Part shown: piece after piece, positions 61,301 through 64,000 of the stretch
Numbering within the stretch: position 1 is the first letter of the stretch
Layout of the letters: each line of letters opens with the position of its first letter
Assembly (NCBI GenBank): GCA_037783545.1
Contig: JBBELK010000821.1
Coordinates: forward strand, 124,001 to 188,000
Direction: 5' to 3'
Source of the DNA: Henricia sp. BOLD:AAB3569
Taxonomy: Eukaryota; Echinodermata; Asteroidea; Spinulosida; Echinasteridae
DNA: 64,000 nucleotides
The notes under the pieces: model-generated
Told to the model about the DNA's origin: nothing
Databases searched by the model: none
What the model saw: only the letters and a program-made list of their open reading frames with translations
Position numbers and translations under genes: made by a program

Positions 61301-63350
61301 ACAAACTTGATGGACATCAGGGTTCTCCCTACGTACAAACGCACGTATCAGCCCGATACGCTGAAATTCCGGCCCGATACGCAGGAAAAATTGCTGATCA
61401 AAAAATTCAGCTCCCGATACGCACAACAAATCTAGAATTGGGCCCACACACATTTTCAAACAACCTGGGGAGAACCCTGGACATACATAGACCTAGTAAG
61501 CAGGCTTTAGGGCTACAGTGTTTAGGTTCACTTTTGCTTACCCTGGCCGGCTTGGACTGTTTTGTCCTAGTTCACTCCTGTCTATTTTTCTCTACATTAT
61601 TCAGTATTACATCGTAAATTGCGCTTTCTTATGTAACTTTTGTTTATTGTTCACTGCATGTAACTTGTGTGTGCTTGTTTTTTTATGTATTGGCTGAATA
61701 AATAATAATAATAATAATTATCAAAGTAAAATATTTTCCATATTTATGGACATGAAATGTTCTTCAATGAGCTAAAACTGGAAAATGTGCTCATTTTATG
61801 TGTTGTAAAAAAAAAAACAAGACTTATGAAGATCTAGATTGGCGAGTGTTTCTAATGACAAATATATATATATACAGGATTGGTAATTACCCTAACAAAA
61901 AAAGTCTGAATTATTATCTAAAAGCTTAATAATAATAATAAACTGCATTTATATAGCGCTTCCCACAGATGTCTCGAAGCGCTTCACAAAGAAAAGCCTT
62001 TAGTTAATTAATTACTTAAAAAGGTGGGTTTTGAGTTCATTTTTGAATTGATTTTTTCGTAGGAGTAAGTCTGATGTGTTGCGGAAGTGAGTTCCATATG
62101 GCTGGTCCTGAGGATGCAAAGGACCTATGACCGTACGACTTGGTTCGAGTTGTGGGTTGAGTGAGCTGGAGTGAAGTACTGGATCGGAGAGTACGAGTAG
62201 GCTGGTAGACATGAACGAGTTCTTGTAGGTACTTGTTATCAAGATGGTAATGGTACTAATCATCCTGTGAAATTATTTCGTCTGAAGTGCCCCCAATTCA
62301 TGAGAAAAATGACAAAACTATTTGAATCTCCACAAATCGCCTTTAGGCAATCTTCAGAGCCATTCAGTCATGCACAAAAACCGTGATTGGTTTTTTCATG
62401 TTTTCTGAAGTATTACTGCATCTATGTGGCTGAAATTTCTACAAGGTAGTTTTCTCGACCTATGCTTTCGATTTCCAGTGGAGATCAGGCTGTTCTTAAC
62501 AGTTTACCAAACATGTACATATCCTTGAATCAATTATTACGCTAAATTATGTATCCTTAAAATTGTGTTTGACACCCATTCTGTAATTGGAAACTTGTTC
62601 ACTGTTGGATACGGTTCAAAACAAATAAAACGCCTGAGCTCGCTATGATTAAGTTTTTCTCTCAGTGTCTCAGAGGAGCATTGAGTGAGTAAGTTTTGGG
62701 TTTAGCGCCGTGCCGACATCACTGGCCATATTCACGGCGGGAATATGTAAATATATAGAACAATAGGTAGTAATCAACAATAATCATGTGAATTGTGGAG
62801 TAAGTAAAAACTTGGAGTCAGAAGAAACAATTATCACGTTGGAAAAAAATAAGAGACATTTCAAAAGGATTGAAGAACCATTGTATAGAAGTATTATGGT
62901 AGACTGATTCTGGGCAGTTTTCCAGGAGAATCCCATTGGAGGCAGGCTATGGAGGATCCCCCAGACACCTGGCACCCTGTCTAAATGGGTCCCGCAAGGT
63001 CGGCCGTTTCCCTTGCAGTTTAAGGGCCCGGCCCCGCCGGTATTTTTACAGGTCCGCTAACCTCCGGGTGATGAGGGGACAATGGCACCGAGTGTCTAGT
63101 CAATCCAGAGAAGCATTGAGTACACATTGCTAATCAGGTTACATCGGGTAGGGGAAAAACAAACTCTAATTAAGGAATAAAATAAATTTCAAGGACGGAC
63201 TTTACCTGTAGCAGCAGCTTAGCCACTTCATAGTGTCCGTTGAGGCAAGCGGCGTAAAGCGGAGTCTCTTTAGTGTCTTTGTTTGGTCTGCCATTGGCAT
63301 GGTGTTCCAGTAGAAACTGAACAACGCTAGTATGACCACCGAGGGCTGCC
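33986..63350 (-). CDS. LRRK1: LRRK1-type Roco kinase (ANK-LRR-Roc-COR-kinase-WD40), 5' partial, 2750 aa in window
   Basis: 24 exons in transcript order: 63206-63350, 59561-59692, 58296-58367, 51593-54004, 51086-51226, 50384-50547, 49750-49864, 49381-49539, 48794-48916, 48195-48456, 47269-47404, 46871-46965, 46458-46580, 45918-46114, 43588-45258, 40060-40518, 39468-39713, 38714-38863, 38054-38264, 37123-37357, 36590-36841, 35642-35841, 34926-35054, 33986-34410. All junctions are GT-AG and phase-consistent. The first exon starts mid-codon, so the N terminus lies beyond 64000. The product is a cytosolic GTPase-regulated Ser/Thr kinase; vertebrate LRRK1 acts in membrane trafficking and Rab phosphorylation. 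Ankyrin repeats directly before the LRRs and no armadillo region in view favour LRRK1 over LRRK2. It is longer than human LRRK1 (about 2015 aa), mainly through low-complexity insertions. Confidence 0.93.
35143..35549. mobile_element. Two adjacent MITEs, family AGGGGCCATCCAAAATTGTC
   Basis: Two units, about 35143-35326 and 35323-35549, each with inverted ends of the GTTCAAAATTGTCAACA..TTGTCGACATTTTC type, join head to tail. They lie in the LRRK1 WD40 intron between exons 35642-35841 and 34926-35054. The right unit nearly reaches the exon at 35642. Confidence 0.7.
36150..36556 (-). mobile_element. Old tRNA-derived SINE, group C relative
   Basis: The tail part (AGCGCACATGTCCACCCTGC), CAGGCGCTCAACC and two GTGTCTTGCCCAGGGAC-like segments with tRNA-like B boxes (GTCGTGGGTTCAAGTC on minus) are seen. 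It fills part of an LRRK1 WD40 intron, ending about 30 bp from exon 36590-36841. Confidence 0.6.
37841..37911 (+). repeat. tRNA-like sequence
   Basis: TTGGTCTAGTGGGTACACAG at the start and GGGTTCGAGCCCCACT near the end suggest A and B boxes. The D and anticodon arms do not fold. A pseudogene or SINE head in an LRRK1 intron. Confidence 0.4.
38054..40518 (-). CDS. LRRK1: LRRK1 kinase domain exons
   Basis: Exons 40060-40518, 39468-39713, 38714-38863 and 38054-38264. Seen in order: Gly loop LLGSGTFGLVFQG, catalytic-pair Lys in IAAKML, alphaC Glu in ARKELTIML, catalytic loop IIYRDLKAENVL (Tyr for His of HRD, typical of LRRKs), magnesium motif ADYG in place of DFG (also LRRK-typical), activation end GTPGYMAPEI, and the C-lobe VDCFSFAMFMYEV and DSRDRPTMDQI. 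All catalytic residues are present. About 40 residues rich in basic and polar residues sit between the VAIK and alphaC elements. Confidence 0.95.
39159..39445 (+). repeat. TCGGGTCAAAT-type simple repeat with nested MITE
   Basis: Variants of GGTCAAATCGGGTCAGGTCA run on both sides of the palindromic element at 39265-39364, in the LRRK1 kinase intron. Confidence 0.65.
39265..39364. mobile_element. Palindromic MITE, family CAGCAGCCGATTTCACGAAA, copy 1
   Basis: The 100-bp arms match those at 42802-42924 with a few changes. It is nested in the TCGGGTCAAAT repeat. Confidence 0.85.
40760..40944. mobile_element. MITE, family GGGGCCAATTTCATGGCGC, copy with both ends
   Basis: The left end GGGGCCAATTTTATGGCACT mirrors GCGCCATGAAATTGGCCC, with a TGCTAAGCA motif near each end. 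Related pieces are at 4226-4290, 23775-23840, 55999-56679 and 60580-60695. Confidence 0.8.
41037..41234. repeat. 190-bp interspersed element (AGCTGCCAACCCTCCC), copy 2
   Basis: Same element as at 17.9 kb. It lies in the LRRK1 COR-to-kinase intron, between the MITE at 40760-40944 and the element starting at 41280. Confidence 0.75.
41280..43002. mobile_element. 1.7-kb non-coding TIR element (GGTGATCGGG) with internal 350-bp tandem repeats
   Basis: The left end GGTGATCGGGC is followed at once by its own inverse; the right end is CCCGATCACC. GTGACGTCAT boxes recur near 41460, 41812 and 42161, marking units of about 350 bp (ATGCCCATCAAACCAAGCTG, CTTCCGTCTGGAAAACCACG). No coding frame. It lies in the LRRK1 COR/kinase intron. 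Confidence 0.65.
42802..42924. mobile_element. Palindromic MITE, family CAGCAGCCGATTTCACGAAA, copy 2 (perfect 53-bp arms)
   Basis: The arms 42802-42854 and 42872-42924 are exact inverses around a 17-nt loop. It sits inside the 41280-43002 element, right after a 29-kb-type MITE arm fragment. Confidence 0.9.
43035..43523 (-). mobile_element. tRNA-derived SINE group B, copy 2, with an internal insertion
   Basis: Close to the 19.5-kb copy (TCCGAAGGGATGTAAAGCCG centre, TAATAATAATAA tail, head GGGGTACCGTGGCCGAGTGG). A roughly 100-bp insert of the CTGTCATGGCCGCCGTGCAT family splits it near 43357-43457, flanked by a duplicated stretch of about 36 bp. It ends about 65 bp from LRRK1 exon 43588-45258. 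Confidence 0.8.
43588..47404 (-). CDS. LRRK1: LRRK1 COR domain exons with a large Ser/Pro-rich insertion
   Basis: Exons 47269-47404, 46871-46965, 46458-46580, 45918-46114 and 43588-45258. COR-A motifs include RVPTSYLALEKAV, DLMQATRFLHNNG, ILLHYEDSMLSDYFFLDPQW and EKVVSQM. The 1671-nt exon starts with about 140 residues rich in Ser, Pro and Thr (EESSSTPSPSSSTGSPSP), then returns to COR-B (IPSGFWSHMISRFLSDQ, MYEWIVWQTGIELRF). A second basic/Tyr-rich stretch (RKRRQRGSS, YEYSEYSDY) precedes CPKHGRVKLSTIAPDVV at the COR end. The insertions are candidates for phospho-regulated binding sites, by inference only. Confidence 0.9.
45700..45836 (-). mobile_element. Old SINE group B/A relic
   Basis: TACCAAAGGATGGAGCAA, GCTCAAGGGCAGCAGTACCA and GGCCAAGGCACCCCA match the SINE centre and head at low identity. 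It lies in the LRRK1 intron before exon 45918-46114. Confidence 0.5.
47629..47895 (-). mobile_element. SINE group C with a single internal domain copy
   Basis: The tail (GGCATCTTATATATAGCACA), one 125-bp internal unit (CATTGGGCACAACCCCCTGG ... CATTTACTCCTGGGTGGAGA) and a tRNA-like head (GGGCACACGCACCTTGGTCG) are in line. This is the layout from which the 19.8-20.7-kb array can be derived. It lies in an LRRK1 intron. Confidence 0.75.
48195..51226 (-). CDS. LRRK1: LRRK1 last LRRs and Roc GTPase exons
   Basis: Exons 51086-51226 and 50384-50547 finish the LRR run (LSVADNKITEVPTDI, STLPLELGRLNMYDL). Exons 49750-49864, 49381-49539, 48794-48916 and 48195-48456 encode the Ras-of-complex GTPase. The P-loop is FVGKACIGKTTLLNEL, switch II is WDFGGQ, and the LIGTHYD stretch occupies the G4 position (NKxD in Ras). 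The G1 and G3 residues are kept, so GTP binding is likely. Introns here carry a LINE 3' end (50.8 kb) and two MITEs. Confidence 0.92.
48541..48700 (+). mobile_element. tRNA-derived SINE with Ser/Leu-like head
   Basis: The head GGTCGAGTGGTTAAGGCATC, a CTGC/GCAG anticodon arm and GTGGGTTCGAGTCCCACC precede a body (GTGTCTCGGAGAAGCACC, GTGCTAATCAGGTTACGTCA). The body end recurs at about 63105-63160. It lies in an LRRK1 Roc intron. Confidence 0.6.
49054..49343. mobile_element. Non-autonomous TIR element, family ATAGACCTTTATCACGGTG, copy 3
   Basis: The left end is intact and the right end (ACACACCGTGACTAAAAGGT) has diverged. It lies in an LRRK1 Roc intron. Confidence 0.8.
50163..50279. mobile_element. 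Short MITE with GGGGTTCATTTCACAAA ends
   Basis: GGGGTTCATTTCACAAAAG and TTTGTGAAATGAACCCC are inverse. A right end alone is at 3166-3183, and a similar element (CGATTTCACAAAGCGCTAAG) is at 38367-38480. Confidence 0.75.
50778..51000 (+). mobile_element. LINE 3' end (CR1/L2/Jockey-like reverse transcriptase C terminus)
   Basis: The plus strand encodes RYGQRAFANAAPAIWNKL and then FDIFKRELKSHLFH before a stop at 50910-50912. This is the classic last segment of non-LTR reverse transcriptases, followed by a short AT-rich 3' tail. It is a 5'-truncated insertion in an LRRK1 intron. Confidence 0.8.
51593..54004 (-). CDS. LRRK1: LRRK1 giant exon: ankyrin repeats then leucine-rich repeats (804 codons)
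   Basis: One uninterrupted 2412-nt exon, phase 0 at both ends. It opens with ankyrin units (GQTALYLACAAGHVDVARTL, GRTPLHSAVLSGNIEIVSLL, DIIAMLLKHGA). A linker follows, then a run of LRRs with LxxLxxSxNxLxxLP spacing (RIDISDNSLSDLPLIIF, LNASKNKICYLPG, INLGNNRLVTLPLEIF, LNVENNHLRELPFEMW, LNMSRNVLHNLP). After an acidic Ser-rich insertion (SVSSDSSDSSVFVDEKEKG) come more LRRs (LDLSHNKLTHVPSGL, LVLSHNKIADF, LDLSSNQITQLDVIG). The long single exon contrasts with the small exons of the Roc and WD40 parts. Confidence 0.92.
54632..55056. mobile_element. Long-palindrome MITE, family 'GGGGGCATTTTGGCAACA', copy 2
   Basis: 425 bp. Ends are GTCTTTCCACAGTAAAGGGG and its inverse. The centre adds another inverted pair (CGTAACCGGGACG / CGTCCCGGTTACG). 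It lies in the large LRRK1 intron. I found no convincing target duplication. Confidence 0.85.
55436..55683. mobile_element. Non-autonomous TIR element, family ATAGACCTTTATCACGGTG, copy 4 (left end damaged)
   Basis: The right end GCACCGTGATAAAGGTCTAT and the interior match the 7.2-kb copy. The left terminal stretch is replaced by unrelated sequence. Confidence 0.75.
55999..56679. mobile_element. MITE, family GGGGCCAATTTCAT, split by a solo LTR
   Basis: The left end GGGGCCAATTTCATAAAGCT and the right end AGCTTGATGAAATTGGCCCC are inverse. The middle is interrupted by the LTR at 56323-56619. Large LRRK1 intron. Confidence 0.8.
56323..56619. mobile_element. Solo LTR of an LTR retrotransposon (probably Ty3/Gypsy-like)
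   Basis: 297 bp beginning TGTAACGG and ending GTTACA, flanked by GTAT at 56319-56322 and 56620-56623. AATAAA occurs near 56521-56526. No internal coding region is present, so this is a fossil left by LTR-LTR recombination. It is GC-richer than its surroundings. The family name is inference. Confidence 0.75.
57254..57678. mobile_element. MITE with TATAGAGCGTGATCCAA ends
   Basis: TATAGAGCGTGATCCAATTC on the left mirrors TTGGATCACACTCTATA on the right; TA flanks fit a Tc1/mariner-type insertion. It encloses GTCCCTCCCGTGAGGGAC. Large LRRK1 intron. Confidence 0.75.
58296..63350 (-). CDS. LRRK1: LRRK1 N-terminal ankyrin exons (partial)
   Basis: Exons 63206-63350, 59561-59692 and 58296-58367. The first holds two ankyrin units (AALGGHTSVVQFLLEHHA and ETPLYAACLNGHYEVAKLLL). 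The second holds IPLHAAAKQGNVAIIKLLLE. The third is a short linker (GLTPFNGLLREF). The introns are 3.5 kb, 1.2 kb and 4.3 kb. Earlier ankyrin exons should lie beyond the window edge. Confidence 0.9.
58540..58666. repeat. Inverted-repeat element (ATAGACCGTATCGAATAGCT)
   Basis: ATAGACCGTATCGAATAGCT and AGCTATTCGATATGGTCTAT are near-exact inverses about 85 bp apart, in the LRRK1 intron after the ankyrin exons. Confidence 0.65.
60980..61072 (+). repeat. TAGCCTATGGG 10-12-bp tandem repeat
   Basis: About eight imperfect copies of TAGCCTATGGG in the LRRK1 ankyrin intron. Confidence 0.8.
61318..61479. mobile_element. hAT5-like MITE, CAGGGTTCTCCC ends, 5-bp TSD GACAT
   Basis: CAGGGTTCTCCC and GGGGAGAACCCTG are inverse, flanked by GACAT on both sides (61313-61317 and 61480-61484). 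The interior repeats CCCGATACGC. Same end type and duplication size as the 14.9-kb element. Confidence 0.75.
61924..62262 (-). mobile_element. LINE 3' end with (ATT)n tail
   Basis: The minus strand encodes SFASSGPAIWNSLPQHIR and, after a frame change, FKNELKTHLFK, the reverse transcriptase C terminus. Then come AGCGCTTCGAGACATC, AAGCGCTATATAAATGCAG and a TTATTATTATT tail. The AGCGCTATATAAATG stretch resembles the group C SINE tails. It lies in the LRRK1 ankyrin intron. Confidence 0.75.
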
Positions 63351-63902
63351 CTGTGAGACAAAAAATAGGCACAAGAATGACAGTAAAATGTCCTATTCAC
63401 GTTGAACTTTTGTTCTTGGTAAAACTCTTCAAGCTGTTCGGCATTTTAACCATATCAAAAGCCCATTTTGCAATGATCACAAATTTTACTTTGAACATGA
63501 ATTGACAAGAAAACCTTACTCAAATTGTAACAAACATGACATAACAATTATTTCTTTCCAAGATGGTATTTTTTGTACGAATTTAAACAAATGTGTCAGC
63601 ATACACTCAATCCTTTTGTTCAACAAAAATATTGAACAGAAATGATGCCATTATGAAACTAGGCTGAAGTGTCACTACTTTGGTTGTCAGAGCAATATAC
63701 ATGTACTTATTAATTTATGGGTACAATATAAATTGTCCCTGATTGAGGTTTTACTGTTTGTTTTATTGTATGGACCATATACTTTTTAACTGTAAGTTAA
63801 TGTGTATGACATTTTTTTGTATTTGTATACAGTGTACTTGTTTTGAGCCAGTTGAAGATGAATATCCACGTTTTTAAAAATGTGGACAATAAACCACTGT
63901 AA

Positions 63903-64000
63903 AAGCTGAAATATTCGCGGTGGTTTTATTTTTGCGCATTTCGCGCACCAGACAGAGCCCGCGAAAATAACAACCCGCGAAAATAACAACCCGCGAAAAT
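63903..64000 (+). repeat. AACAACCCGCGAAAAT short tandem repeat at window edge
   Basis: AACAACCCGCGAAAAT is repeated at the edge, and an inverse AAATATTCGCGG-type stretch precedes it, so it may be the end of a TIR element that continues outside. Confidence 0.5.

Overview
This is a stretch of animal nuclear DNA with intron-rich genes, GT-AG splice sites, tRNA-derived SINEs, LINE 3' ends and many inverted-repeat DNA transposon remnants (MITEs). I infer an invertebrate deuterostome, most likely an echinoderm, from the gene set (an ankyrin-containing LRRK1, a CEP43, an ENPP4/5-type ectoenzyme, a Golgi-type FkbM methyltransferase) and the style of the repeats. The species cannot be fixed from sequence alone.

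Layout. 1-2638: repeats downstream of the first gene. 2639-9617 (minus): seven coding exons of a 524-residue type II membrane protein, an FkbM methyltransferase followed by a domain that reads like a degenerate NodB (polysaccharide deacetylase) fold. 9618-14391: intergenic, with several palindromic elements and a GC-rich 60-bp minisatellite at 11.7-13.2 kb. 14392-25700 (minus): thirteen exons of CEP43 (FGFR1OP/FOP), complete at 497 residues, carrying a four-exon, two-EF-hand cassette absent from the human protein as I know it. 25701-25990: a compact head-to-head promoter. 25991-30946 (plus): five exons of a 488-residue ENPP4/5-like membrane ectoenzyme with all metal and catalytic residues. 30947-33985: gene-free, tail to tail with the next gene. 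33986-63350 (minus): 24 exons (2750 residues, 5' end outside the window) of an LRRK1-type Roco kinase: ankyrin, LRR, Roc, COR, kinase, WD40. The ends of all joined exons agree in phase across all four genes, and each complete gene sums to a multiple of three.

The four genes are not an operon. CEP43 and the ENPP share a promoter region and may be co-regulated. CEP43 is a centrosome/basal-body protein. The methyltransferase and the ENPP belong to the secretory or cell-surface system. LRRK1 is a cytosolic GTPase/kinase.

The rest is repeats: at least fifteen MITE families, three related tRNA-derived SINE groups, two LINE 3' ends, one solo LTR nested in a MITE, and satellites of 60, 59, 125, 137 and 172 bp. 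The points most worth a second look are the EF-hand cassette in CEP43, the methyltransferase/NodB-like fusion, a duplicated acceptor before the ENPP transmembrane exon that could make a secreted form, and a SINE whose internal domain has grown into a minisatellite.
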